The notes beneath the pieces were generated by a model. It searched no databases and was not told the DNA's origin. It was given only the letters and a program-made list of their open reading frames with translations. This document shows positions 1 through 11,900 of a stretch of 64,000 bases of DNA, piece by piece. Position 1 is the first letter of the stretch; the number at the start of each line of letters is the position of its first letter. Source of the stretch: Bolinopsis microptera (lineage: Eukaryota; Ctenophora; Tentaculata; Lobata; Bolinopsidae). Both the position numbers and the translations under genes were made by a program. Location of the stretch: NCBI RefSeq assembly GCF_026151205.1, contig NC_087078.1:13809118-13873117 (forward strand). The letters run 5' to 3'.

Positions 1-734
1 ACAATATAATTCGAGTTAGGATTATTATTCAGATTAATATGGACTACTTTACACTTGGCAGGATTGAAGTTTAAGTGCCAAATACTCTCCCAAATTTCAA
101 GTTCTAAAATATCATCAGATACACTTCTATGGTTAGCTGCATTACAAACAACTAATGGAAAAAAATGGTATTGCAGTATAAGTTGCATAAAAATGAAAAA
201 TGGCCACAATTAATCAATTAAACAAATAATCAATTAAACAAATAATCAAAGTTTTAGCACATTTTACAGCATAAAATTTAAACAAATGAAAACATATAAT
301 GCTCTTAGTGGTAAATGGCCGTTCGTTCTGAGCTGTATGATTTTTTGACAATCAACTAGCGGGGCAAGGAATGTACTGGCTGGTAGCTTTTGTACACACC
401 AGAACGCTAGTCTGGTTGATTAGTGACCAAATTAGAGGCGTTGATACTTGATAGGAAGGCATTATAATTTGTGGGTGTAAGAGGGAATATTTGGCATGCA
501 TTATTCTCGCAGCTATTTTGTAACAAATGGTCTTTACGATTATTAAGGACGGTAAGTATTTTGGGTGTTCAATACTAAATCATGGCTAAATGTCTAAGTT
601 GGGGTTTAAATTTAAGGGAGAAAAAGAAATGAATATTGGATTATAATATTAATTAATTACAATTCATTAACATTACCAATATTAAAAACTGTCAAAAATA
701 TCTAAGAAAGTATTCTCTAGCCAAAGGGCTCAAG
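1..734. other. AT-rich sequence without a recognised gene
   Basis: No long open frame, tRNA-like fold or recognisable repeat end was found here. Short A/T-rich direct repeats occur, such as a duplicated run around 213-250. Confidence 0.5.
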
Positions 735-920
735 TTGCATAAACAGCCCCCTCCCCTTTTGGTGCCCCTCCCTAAATTTGAACAAATTAGGTGATTTTAG
801 AGGATACACCGAAAATCTCTAAAAAAGTGTATATCAAGAGCAAAACGCGCAGTTTTGCTAGTACTTTAGTTAAGTTTTCGAAATTTTCCCACATTCAAAC
901 GACGATTTGGCGCCCCCAAG
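735..920 (-). repeat. Partial copy of the CAGTGGCG element family
   Basis: This stretch reads as the reverse complement of about 49120-49310. It shares a CCCCTCCC block, a GATTTTAGAGGATAC block, a CAAAACGCG block and a CATTCAAACGAC block with that copy. The terminal CAGTGGCGTAACG inverted repeats seen at 49072-49387 are absent, so this is an internal fragment. Open frames over it (791-1039) look accidental. Confidence 0.6.
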
Positions 921-1518
921 CAAAGCACCGATCGATACGAAGCAAGAAAGCTAGTTCGCGCGGCGCGTCGAAGCGGCGAAGTCCTCAAAATGTTGCTTGC
1001 ATGCTCACAACCACTTTGTTATATCAGCGCGATGCATAATTGTGTAGTGAGCAACGCCGAACTGCTATTCGAAGTATTCACATGATTAATTGACGATGTC
1101 AATTCATGGCAGCTCGGCGCGGCACAGTAGCGCATTTCGCCGATCTAGCTGTGAGAAGCCTCATTGAGTGCGCAGCGCAACACAGTAACACATCGCGCTA
1201 CAATCACATGAGTGAGTGAGTGACATCGTCAATCAAATACTTGACGGATGATACTCGTCTAAATTACTTCAAAGTAGTGCTTGTAAGTTTACAACCTACC
1301 AGGACGCGCCGCGCACCGAGTTGGACTCGTCGACGGTGGAACAAATATTTTACGAGTATCACCCGTTAAGATGCACTTCTGGGCCGCGCATCAAATAATT
1401 ATTCTCTTCGGTAGATCAGCAACATGCACATTGCACCACTGGGCCTCACCGAGCTGCGAAGGATTGACATCGTGAATCAATGCAAATTGCAAATTTTATC
1501 GATATACCAACAAAATAG
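921..1518. other. CpG-rich repeat region without a gene
   Basis: This stretch is much richer in CpG and GC than its surroundings, with short motifs of the type GCGCGCCG and GACGGATGATACTCGTC. The block near 1240-1320 resembles the interior of the element at 1519-1729, so it is probably an older related copy. No coding signal is seen. Confidence 0.45.
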
Positions 1519-1729
1519 TTGTCATACGTTGTATTTGACGGATGTTACTCGTCTAAATTTCTTCGAAGTAGCGCGCGCCGCTTTCTTCTCGAAATCGCCC
1601 GATGGCAAGAGCTACGAAGTAGCGCGCACCGGGTCAGATCATTAACAATGGTCAAACGTTGTATGACTCGCCGCGCACGAAGTGCGCGGCTCCCCCTGTA
1701 GCGACCGTGGGGGTCACCACGTGATACAA
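1519..1729. mobile_element. hAT-like MITE (family A) with 8-bp target duplication
   Basis: The left end is TTGTCATACGTTGTAT and the right end, read on the other strand, is TTGTATCACGTGG: imperfect terminal inverted repeats. It is flanked on both sides by the octamer CAAAATAG (1511-1518 and 1730-1737). A shorter relative with the same ends lies at 42651-42758. No transposase is encoded in 211 bp, so it would depend on a transposase supplied in trans. An 8-bp duplication fits hAT (inference; some other superfamilies also give 8 bp). Confidence 0.65.
1671..1689. other. Perfect GC hairpin with GAA loop
   Basis: CCGCGCAC and GTGCGCGG form a perfect 8-bp stem around a GAA triloop, inside MITE family A. 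The TTC-loop hairpins at 35404-35433 and 35911-35923 have the same architecture on the opposite strand. Confidence 0.75.
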
Positions 1730-1737
1730 CAAAATAG

Positions 1738-1808
1738 TTACTGGGCGGCGCTCAGCCTGTCATTCCACCGAATCTTCATGAACATAATAGCCTGGGGTCC
1801 CCAGGTAA
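1738..1808. mobile_element. Very short MITE (family B, 71 bp) with 8-bp target duplication
   Basis: It starts TTACTGGGCGGCGCTCAGCC and ends CCTGGGGTCCCCAGGTAA; the outermost bases TTAC(C)TGGG are inverted repeats. It is flanked by CAAAATAG at 1730-1737 and 1809-1816, the first of which is also the right-hand duplication of the element at 1519-1729. Other copies are at 32354-32479, with its own octamer duplication, and 35932-36013. Confidence 0.7.
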
Positions 1809-2234
1809 CAAAATAGAATTAATTTGATAAAAATTTTTAATTTTGTAAGCCAAATATATTGTTACATTATTGATTATTATATATTACAAAGAATTTTATT
1901 TTCTACCCTGGTTTTTAAACCTTACTAGCCAAAAATTGTTTGTTGTATTTGCACTGGGGTCATTAGCCTTCGAGCACAAAATGCCCATGAGGCCGTTTGT
2001 TAAATTTTATTTCAGTAAAATAAAATTTGGATTTCTGGATCATTTGACTGAGCTAAGTGCAGGAGATTATACAAAAGTGTTTGTTAAGCGTATCTCCGAA
2101 GCACGTAAACCTTTCCCCTTTAGAGTGCAAGTTTAAGACCATCGCGCGCTCGATCATGAGCGTGCGGTTTTGGGAACTCTCCGTTATCGGCATTGCAGTG
2201 TTAACGGCCTGTACTGCGTGAACGACCGACATTT

Positions 2235-3352
2235 TCCCATAAATTATTATGCTTCTGAAATTTTGTCTCAAGCAGCTTACTCAGCCTACATCTCTGGCAT
2301 CCAACACAGATGGAAGTTTCTTCAAAGGACTGTGCCCGACATGGAGCTGCTAGAAGTTAGAACATGAGATACGCCTAAAGCTTCTGCCAAAGATGCTGGG
2401 CAGGGAGATCTCAAACTTAGAAAGAGACGTGTTAAGTCTACCAATAAGACTGGGAGGATAGGTAGACCCCACGAAGAATGCCACTCTGAGTACACAGCCT
2501 CCAAGCTACTCACCAGCGAGCTAACAAAAGCAATAGTGGACCAACAGGAAGTTTACACTGCATCCAGTAACCTCACCAAATCCGGGAAAGAAATGATCAA
2601 AACATTGAAGAATTGAAATAAAGAAGGACTTTAGAGATGGTATATGTTTGCGATATGGCTGGCCTATACAAGATATTGCTAAACACTGTGTGTGTAGAGA
2701 AAGAAATTCCGTCGATCATGCCCTTTCTTGTAAAAAAGGAGGGTATGCATATGTTTCCTTTAGACATACAGTGCTTGTAGAAACCGAAGCAGATCTACTA
2801 CGTGAGGCTAAATGTAGAAACGTTTATACTGAGCCAGCTCTCTTACCAACGTCTCCAGAACTTCATCCCAAAGGAACTACTACTGCCAGCGGAGCAAGGC
2901 TAGATATTGTTGCAACTGGATTATATGGCAGGAATGCTAGGACTTTCATGGATGTAAGAATAACACACCCAAATGCACCATCAAACCTTAATGTTCCCCT
3001 GGACAAGTTGTACAAGAGAAATGAGGAAGAAAAAAAAACTAAGTATAACTCACGAGTCATCAACACTGAAAGAGCGTCTTTCATTCCTCTAGTGTTTTCT
3101 GCAGCAGGGACTACAGCACCAGAATGTGACAGATTTCACAAACGTCTTGCTAGATTGATATCAAAGAAGAGAAAGGAGAGCTACACAGATGTTATCAACT
3201 ACATCAGGACCAAGATATGCTTTGCTATGCTTAAAAGCATAGTGGTATCAGTTCATGGTGTGAGGAGTCAAGAAGAAAAGAAAGTAACAAAAACGGTTGC
3301 TGACACAGCATTTGGACTTATACCTAGTATGACCTCTTATGAGTGCCGTTAA
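2235..3352 (+). pseudogene. 3' part of a non-LTR retroelement polyprotein with zinc knuckle and endonuclease-like domain
   Basis: The longest open part (2648-3352, 234 aa) follows a residual frame that reads FRDGICLRYGWPI just upstream. It contains a C-x-C-x8-H-x4-C knuckle (CVCRERNSVDHALSC), then ARLDIVATG and FMDVRITHP, which look like the core of a PD-(D/E)XK restriction-like endonuclease, then a basic tail. About 2235-2460 encodes a decayed upstream segment (AAYSAYISGIQHRW, RTVPDMELLE, LSLPIRLGG) typical of the region after reverse transcriptase in such elements. Frameshifts near 2370 and 2460, stops near 2600-2635 and loss of the whole RT show a 5'-truncated dead copy. That the domain is endonuclease-like is a family inference; the exact clade is not determined. 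Confidence 0.6.
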
Positions 3353-4815
3353 ATTATTAACAGGAAAATTGTTTTAATTTTGGTTGATCGAATGTTTTAT
3401 ATCAGATGTTGATCTCTTAAAGATAGGTGTATATTTTTGCTATTATTTCTATGAAAGGGGAGGTAGGGATAAAGTACCAAACCTTATTGTGTATATTTGG
3501 TAAAAAAAGAATTCTGAGCTCCAAGCCAAGTTTAATGCTTACAGGTGAGAAGGTGGTCAAGCATTAAACTTTGCTTAAAATTTGCAATAAATTAATCCGT
3601 TCAATGTTTTAAAATTCTTGAAACCATATTTATGTGACCAGTAAATGATCTAATCAAAGCCACCTAAAAAGGTGCTTGTGATATTTACCAAGCATAGTGC
3701 AATTTTATGGCGTCAAATACAAGTAAAATGCCTCATTGAACATTAATCAAGCGAATTTAACGTTTCTTTAGACAAGGCTATCTGTGTCACTCACAGGTTT
3801 ACAAAAGATAAGACCACGTTCTAAAGTACAGTTCAGTACAGTTGACTACTGTGTACTGAATCGAGGGGTTCTCACAATGTGTGATTGTCTACATAACACC
3901 AAGAAATCTCTTCTCTCTAATTCGGAGTATAGCAACTCATTAAATGATTGTGTGGTATTGACGGGGATGCAGGCCTCAGTTTGTGTTTGTTGTTTTAATC
4001 TACAAATAAAGAAGAGTGTATAATGAAGTTCAATTAATTAAATTCTTTTGAATAAATAAAGTTAACCATTATGTGTCGAGATTATTATTTTTCTCTTATA
4101 GTTTATTCCATCTGATGTCTGATTGTACCACCATGTCTGTCGTATAATATAGTTTTTAGACGTTAGTGTTACGAATAAGCAGTTTAAAGGAAATTGAGAA
4201 TTTTTTGTTGGAGAATTCTAAATTATTAAAGTTTTATCTTTGTTTGGACAGCCGCTCTGACATTAGTAGCTAGTACCATTCTTGGTTACTAGTTGCTAAT
4301 ATGAGCGGGATATAAATACTTTGTTATTATTATTATTATTATATTATATTCATGTTGTTCGAGGTGTCAAGGGAAAGGAGCTCATGATGGGTTGAACATC
4401 CCTTTTAACCTCATTCCGTCATGTGCATCGTTCGACTGATTACATTGTTATTGGCACAACACATGCATGTATAGTCTGAATATCCCTGGCAGAAATTGAC
4501 TGATTTGGTTTGGGACATTGGTCAAATTACAGTGATTTCAAATAATTCTGGTAGCAAAGGTTAGGGTGCCCTTCATTGCACATACATGCTACATCCAAGG
4601 ATGATGTTATGAAAAGTAAAATCTTGACTTGCCATTGCTCATGCTCTGTATCTCATTAAATTAATTTTACCTGCAATTTAATAATATTCACACAATATTT
4701 TGATATCTTACATTTGGATTTGGGCACATTTTCATAGACAACATTTGATAGATAATCATTTAATTCTCACCATTTTTATTTTCCAGTAACAGCTTGATTC
4801 TATATAGGAGCCAAC
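3353..4815. other. Intergenic DNA upstream of LSM3
   Basis: No gene is recognised apart from the short repeat at 4249-4347. A good splice acceptor (pyrimidine tract ending TTTCCAG at about 4786) lies 30 bases before the LSM3 start codon. It may belong to a 5' UTR intron or a spliced leader; no matching donor can be assigned. Confidence 0.4.
4249..4347 (+). repeat. Short retroposon 3' tail with (TTA)n
   Basis: It reads CAGCCGCTCTGACAT, then ATGAGCGGGATATAAATAC and a (TTA)n tail. The same core occurs on the minus strand at 57829-57921 with a different simple-repeat tail (ATTTC-like). A constant core with a variable simple-repeat 3' end is typical of SINE or LINE 3' ends. Confidence 0.55.
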
Positions 4816-7800
4816 ATGGCTGATACGCAAGAGCCAAGTAATGTCATTGAAGAGCCTTTTGATTTGATTCGGATGTCTCTGGATGAAAGAGTTTATGTGA
4901 AAATGTTAAATGGTCGAGAGTTGAGGGGGAAACTATTTGCCTATGATCAGCATCTTAATATGGTTTGTTAAAATTACAAGATCGCTGTACTACCTGTGAC
5001 TCTGCAAAAGTAACATTAAATTGATTGTATTTAAAACCCACTCATCAGAGTTAAAATATACATTATTGTTGCAACAAGACAACAGATTTTCATCAAAAAT
5101 TTATGATGAATTATTTATAGATTATTTGTGACTTATTGTAGGAGGATAATGGTCAAATATCGCTTCATTTCAAGTTAAAACTTCATCATTAGTACAGACA
5201 AATCCGTCTGAAAAAATCGATCTGCTGACACACGAAGCTTTCAGAGGATTTTTGACGTTTTTGAGTCCTAATAGATGCCCTCTATGGCTGACCAACTTTT
5301 CCAAACTTTTCCACTTGTCTTAAGGCCACTTTTTGCCACTTTACCACTTTTTACCACCTTTCTTGTTTGTCGAATATCTTTAGTTGTGAGCATCGTAAAT
5401 GGTTGCAGATTAATCGAGTGTGTTTATATTACCATGAAGAAAAACTTTTGTTCTAATAATTTTTACGTCAGATAATCAGTTAATTGGATAATTATCAATT
5501 AGCTAATTAGCAAAATTCTAAAAATTTTTTATTGGCTCAAAATGATTGAAATAGCTTAAAACACGGAGAAAAGTAGTTTTTAGAAAAACTTTGAAAATTT
5601 TTCACTTACATTTTTTTTCGAGACTTGGAAAAATTTCGAAAATTCAAAATATTTTTTCCCGCCAAAAGTGATCAAATTGCATGAAACGCAGAGAAAAATG
5701 CTTTTCAAAAAGAATTAGTGAATTTTTCGTTTCAAGAATACTTAAATCACCAATATTTGTAGTTGGAGTTCAGTAAATCGCGGCAGATTTTAGTATTAGT
5801 AATCAGGAATTACTAAGTGGAAAGGTCTGAAACTAAAAACGTTAACCATACGATATGTAAGAGTTTCATAACTAATTACAATACAGCCTTATCGATTTTC
5901 ACAGAAACTGCACCAATGGCCTGGCACAGTCAAGATCGAAAGACGAAACGATAGCCTGCTGTACTATCATTTTATTGATTTCAATGATGAATCAGTGGGG
6001 TTAAGATAATCACATTTGTAATAAATAAAACCTCTTTGTACCGTCAATTGTGCTAATCTAAACCGGCCTACCTGGATTACCAGACCTATTCTTTTCCTCA
6101 ACAATCAAACCAAGTTGTTCATATCGCATTTGGTGGGCGATGTAAGTACATATCGAGCTGTATTCAATCACAATACGACACAATACGTGTATATGGTTTA
6201 TATAACGCTTAATACTGTGAGAAACCCGGTATAGAGACGTTTTACAGTTTATCACGAAAACGTATACTTGGCCTCATGGCTCATTTACAGTTCGAAGAAG
6301 GCAAAAACAGACCAGGGAAACTAAGGAACAGCCAGGTCCAGGAAGCAAGTGCAAATACACCTTCCAACATCTACTGTTACTTGTTTTGTATTGTACTGCA
6401 TACCGCTTCATTTGCTATGGGGGATAAAATCACCCCCATATGTCAGGGTCGGCTAAAAGTAAAATCAGCAAGGGTAACATACGGGCAAGGATAAGATTTA
6501 GATACGAGCGTCGGGCAAGGGGTGGTACTGGTAAAGAACTTAAGAACCGGTAATAATTCATTCAGTGAAATGTTCCACGAGAGTCAGGATATTTTGGAAA
6601 TTGCTAATAGAGACAGATCCTGATCAGGAAGGATTGTTAATGTCATTGAGGATGTTGATCTGAAATCCGGACGTTGTGAAGTAAAAATACAAGTTCTTTC
6701 CGCACGATATTCAGGGCCCATGATGATCAGCTCGGGAATAAATGTGGGACAGATCGAAGAGCATTGAAAAGACCGAGCTGACATTTTAAGCTTTCTGGTC
6801 TTTTCTTGCCCTCTTTGAGCTGTCAAAGAGTCATGAGGCCAAGTAGACGTTTCGTGATAAACTGTAAAACCTCTCCATACCGGGCCTCTCACGGGAGAAA
6901 CATGAAGTGTATGGTATAGAACGTTTCATATACCTCATTAAGGGCCATAATATAATATACACGTATTGCATTGTGTTGTATTGTGATTGAATACTATACA
7001 GCTCGATATGTACTTCATCGCCCACCAAATGCGATATGAACAACTTGGTTTGATTGTTGAGGAAAAGAAGAGGTCTGGTAATCCAGGTACTTAGGTAGGC
7101 CGGTTTAGATTAGCACAATTGACGGTACAAAGAGGATTTATTTATTACAAATGTGATTATCTTAACTCCACTGATTCATCATTGAAATCAATAAATTGAT
7201 AGTACAGCAGGCTATCGTTTCATCTTTCGATCTTGACTGTGCCATTGGTGCAGTTTCTGTGAAAATTGATAAGGCTGTATTGTAATTAGTTATGAAACTC
7301 TTATATCGTATAGTTAACGATTTTCAGTTTCAGACCTTTCCACTTAGTAATTCTTGATTACTGAAATCTGCCGCGATTTACTGAACTCCAACTACAAATA
7401 TTGGTGATTTAAGTATTCTTGAAACGAAAAATTCACTAAGTTTTTTTGAAAAGCATTTTTCTCCGCGTTTCATGCAATTTGATCACTTTTGGCGGAAAAA
7501 AATATTTTGAATTTTCGAAATTTTTCCAAGTCTCGAAAAAAAATGTAAGTGAAAAATTTTCAAAGTTTTTCTAAAAACTACTTTTCTCCGTGTTTTAAGC
7601 TATTTCGATCATTTTGAGCCAATAAAAATTTTTTAGAATTTTGCTAATTAGCTAATTGATAATTATCCAATTAACTGATTATCTGACGTAAAAATTGTTA
7701 GAACAAAAGTTTTTCTTCATGGTAATATAAACACACTCGATTAATCCGCAACCATTTACGATGCTCACAACTAAAGATATTCGACAAACAAGAAAGGTGG

Positions 7801-8170
7801 TAAAAAGTGGTAAAGTGGCAAAAAGTGGCCTTAAGACAAGTGGAAAAGTTTGGAAAAGTTGGTCAGCCATAGAGGGCATCTATTAGGACTCAAAAACGTC
7901 AAAAATCCTCTGAAAGCTTCGTGTGTCAGCAGATCGATTTTTTCAGACGGATTTGTCTGTACTACATCAAAACATCATGTTGGTTGTTAAACATAACATA
8001 TTGTTACCCACCAGGTATTGGGTGATGTAGAAGAGACGATCACTACAGTTGAAATAGACGAGGACACATATGAAGAATTGTTCAAGTCAACAAAGCGCTC
8101 TATACAGATGCTTTTTGTAAGGGGAGATGGAGTTATCCTTGTATCGCCACCCACTAGGCCTGGATACTGA
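4816..8170 (+). CDS. LSM3: U6 snRNA-associated Sm-like protein LSm3
   Basis: Two exons, 4816-4962 and 8015-8170, encode a 100-aa protein, close to the usual 102 aa. LSm3 is a subunit of the LSm2-8 ring, which binds the U6 snRNA 3' end in the nucleus, and of the LSm1-7 ring, which promotes mRNA decapping in the cytoplasm. Exon 1 carries the N-terminal helix and Sm1 motif ([15 protein letters not shown], then [15 protein letters not shown]); exon 2 carries Sm2 ([15 protein letters not shown]). The donor is ATG|GTTTGT and the acceptor CACCAG|GTATTG, phase 0, joining NM to VLGDVEET as in the animal family. The first ATG is used; it begins [19 protein letters not shown]. The 3052-bp intron is almost entirely a fold-back transposon. 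Confidence 0.95.
5192..7962. mobile_element. Giant fold-back (long-TIR) transposon with TA target duplication
   Basis: The left arm runs from GTACAGACAAATCCGTCTG at 5192 to about 6345, and the right arm is its reverse complement from about 6785 to 7962. The dinucleotide TA flanks both ends (5190-5191 and 7963-7964). The arms are about 1.1 kb each and the unpaired centre about 0.4 kb. The same 66-aa frame appears in both arms (5275-5475 plus, 7679-7879 minus), but it only mirrors the repeat and is not evidence of a gene. No transposase is seen. TA duplication suggests mobilisation by a Tc1/mariner-type enzyme (inference). Confidence 0.8.
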
Positions 8171-8926
8171 GAATATTATATGATTAACTATTATTTCTTA
8201 ATATCCATAAACAAGGAAGGAGTCAGTTGAAACACTGTTTTTAATTGTTGTGAGTTGTTGAAATTATATTTTATTTGTATGCATTGACTAAATTTGAACA
8301 ACAGATTTTTGAACATTCAATATTCATTCAATGTAACATAACGATATATGGCCCTGTTGACCAACGTAAAGGGCAGCAAAACTTCATTTGTTGAAGGGCA
8401 ATATAAGGTGTTACTGCACTGTTAATCTTTCCTTCATTGAAGAGTGATATGAATTGGTACTGAACCTAAATACTGGTCCTGGCAACGTCGAGCCCTTAAA
8501 TCACTGCTTAAGCTAGACTCGTATTTGTGAGAGAATTTCACTATCTGAATTTTTGTCAAATTTTTGGTATATTATCAGTTTCGCAGATTAAGATATCATA
8601 CGATATTTTTATCTGAATTTTAATCGGAGTGCATAAACAATTTTACTTGTTTGAAATACTCACATGCCAATCAGTTAATCTCATCCGATATTTTCAGGGA
8701 ATATCTACTGTATTCATCTTTGTTAATTTAATGTTTTAAGATAAAGAGTCATGAAACAGTTTCTTGAATGCGACTTATCCAGTTGCCTCTGGTACTGGTA
8801 TCGGTAGTTTCTTTTTCTACAAAAAATGAAAACTCCAAATATCAGCAGCATTCATACAAAATGAGTGGAAGGCACAATTAAACAATTATTAGTTCCCTAA
8901 CTCCATCATAATTAGCCAGGAAAGTC
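8171..8926. other. LSM3-ST13 intergenic region
   Basis: No gene is seen. It must hold the LSM3 3' UTR and the ST13 promoter; no clear TATA box can be singled out in the AT-rich sequence. Confidence 0.4.
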
Positions 8927-11900
8927 ATGAATATTGACGGGAAGGCACTTGCTCAGCTGAAAGTGTTCGTGCAAGCATGTCAGATGAACCCAGAAATCCT
9001 GCATGAACCGAGACTGTCATTCTTTAAAGAATACCTCATTACTATGGGTGCTAATGTGAGTTTCGCTTTCTTTTAATTACCGTCATTAGTATTGAAGTAT
9101 AGTTCTTATTCTTATTGCTGTAGTAGATTGCATCTCTACGAGTTATTTTTTTGTATTTTGTAAGAGAAAAATGTGGGTCCAAGAACTATAGAGATATAGT
9201 TTCTTAATTAAATTAGATCTAAAATGAACTGTTTAAACCTATTTACATCACTCAGATCCCGGAAAAACAAGCAATGCCGGAGCCGGAAGATATCCCTGAG
9301 GATATACCCCAGCAGGCTCCAAAACCAGAGCCCACTAAAGCTCCTACCCCTGAACCTACCCCTGAACCTACCCCTGAACCTATGGAACATGAGAGTAGCG
9401 AGGAAGGTTAGATTCAACAGTTTAGTTTATAAAGGAGCACATGCTTTACCACCTCTTTACTTCCTTACTTATGTAATACATAATCAACATAATATGAAAT
9501 ATAATATTAACGATTTAGAAACAAATTGGTGGGCAATTGAATTATCAGCATCTCAGCATATAAATTAAATATCAATTAAAAGACTTCTTATTAACCAGAA
9601 GAAGTAGAGTTAGATAACTCCGGAGTGATTGAAGGAGAGGATCTATTAGACTTTCCATTGGGAGATTCTGAAAAGGAAGTTACTGAGGCAGACATGGACA
9701 AGGCCAACGACATCAGGTATTATTCGCTAGTTGTTCAAGGAATCTTAAATCGTGATTATTAAGCGATAACTTATTTGAAAGAGCTGTAGTCTCGCACTAG
9801 ACTTAAGCTAGGTTCATGAACTAAAGGTAACATGTGACACTGTAACGGCAGTTACATGAGTTCGATCATCGGGGATCTCTTGTTTAGCAACTATTCTCAT
9901 TATAGAAAAAGTATTCATATAAGTTTCATAGAATAACTTCTTCATAAAAACCCATACTTCATAAAATGCTAAGTTCTTATGTACATGTTCATTGTTCATG
10001 AGTCGCTTTAGATGGCTTGAACTTTTTTATCTAGACACTTATTTTACTTCGGTGTATTCCAACAGCCACAATGTTACACAAGTGCAACCAGCCAATTACA
10101 GGAAGCCGAAGGATCTTTTTGGCCAGTGACGGTTAAGGTAGTGTCTACCATACTTTCTTCGTCCGAGACTTTGCTGCAATGTGCAGCTCCTCATTTAACC
10201 CTCACACCCGATTTCTCGAGTATTCGGCTGAGTAGACCGGGGGGCTGCATAGACCACTCATGATCCTTAGCTGAACGTCGACGACGCTCACCCCACGACC
10301 AGGCAGTCAGTGGGTTTCGAACTCGCAACCTAACGATTGTAAGACAGTCGTTCTAACCAACTGCGCTACCTGGCCGTTGAATCTTTAGATTTTGAGTTCT
10401 CTTTGCAAAGCTTTGGCTATAAAGCGATGTATAAATTTCTAGTTATTATTATTATTCTCCATATGTAATATTGATCGGATTAATCCAATTTCAGACGTCA
10501 AGCCATGTCAGCCATGTCGGACGGTAAACTGGACGAAGCTATTAAACTATTCGGAGAAGCCGTGGAATGTAACCCTCATTCTGCTGTTCTCTTTGCTAAA
10601 CGGGCACAGACACTGGTACGTTACACTATTATATAATGTACGTTACAGTATATAATGTACATTACATACACTATATAATGTACGTAACACTATATAATGT
10701 ACGTTACGCTATTATGTTCAGAATATAAATTTGATCTCTAACATCATTTGCTGGAAAATTCAGATATCTGTTTTCACCTTTTCCATCTTGTTTCAGGTTC
10801 AATTTGAGTGTAATATAAGAACGGTAGTAGATGATTCCATCACATATTCAAAGTATCCGTATCACTTTAATATGTTCAGATACTGCTGTGATGATATCTC
10901 CTAGAATGAAGGTAGTAATTAATATATAACATAAACTAAAATCCCAGTTAAGACAGAAGAAGCCTAATAACGTGATAAGAGACGCTGAGAAAGCACTAAC
11001 ATTAAACCCTGATAATGCTTTAGCTCACAAATGTAAAGGAAAAGCTTACAGGTATGATTTTTTTAAATCACTCTTCCTATCTAGATTTTGAAATTCTGTT
11101 GAAATTCTTCATAGCTAACTTATTGAAGGTTGTACAAAGTTTTATGGATTGAAATGTTTATTATAAGAAATATGCGTATAATGTATAATTTTCCACTACA
11201 TCATTTCCCACATTAAGGCTGTTAGGAAGGTGGGAAGAGTCAGCTTTAGCTCTAGCAGCCGGTCAGAAGTGTGATTACGATGACGATACACAGGACCTTC
11301 TGAAGAATGTTGTCAAACCAAACGTAAGTTGTGTTTAAGAATTTAAACACTTGATTAATAACAAATATGATAAATAACAAATTTATGGTCAGTAACAAAT
11401 GTCTAATATAATACCCAACAACTTAAATAAAAACCACCTACAAACCAACAATTCTATTCCTGCAACATTAAATCATACCAAGACTTCTTCCTGGACATCT
11501 GCTTCCCTGTCGGAGCAGACTCAAACCTCTTCCTAGTTCCCGCTGACCCACCAACCACACTTTCCGTTACCATGGTTACATTCCTATCATAGTTCACATA
11601 ACTCTCATTGTTACACACTGAATGTGATCTTGTGTGTCCTGAACCACGTCTAGTTAAATTTATCAGTGATCTCTCACTATTGTACGGAGCTGAAGCTATT
11701 CTCTTTCTAAACCCAACCTCTTCTTTTTCTCCTTCTCCTTCTTCTTCTTCTTCTTCTTCTCCTTGATGAAACTCCTGACTATCAGTCTCTTCTAAACTCC
11801 ACAATGACCCAAACAAGCTCATTGAGGAGGAGACGGAGGATTTGAGTTTATTAGAAAAGTGGATCCAGTGAGAGTTGGTACTGTCAGCAATGTTATCGGT

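Noticed and set aside
5275-7879. 66-aa frame found twice, once per strand, as a possible conserved small protein
   Set aside because: The two copies lie in the two arms of the fold-back, so the identity comes from the inverted repeat.
10295-10376. Functional tRNA gene (Lys-like anticodon)
   Set aside because: The A and B boxes are good, but the anticodon stem is mismatched and a SINE-like body follows.
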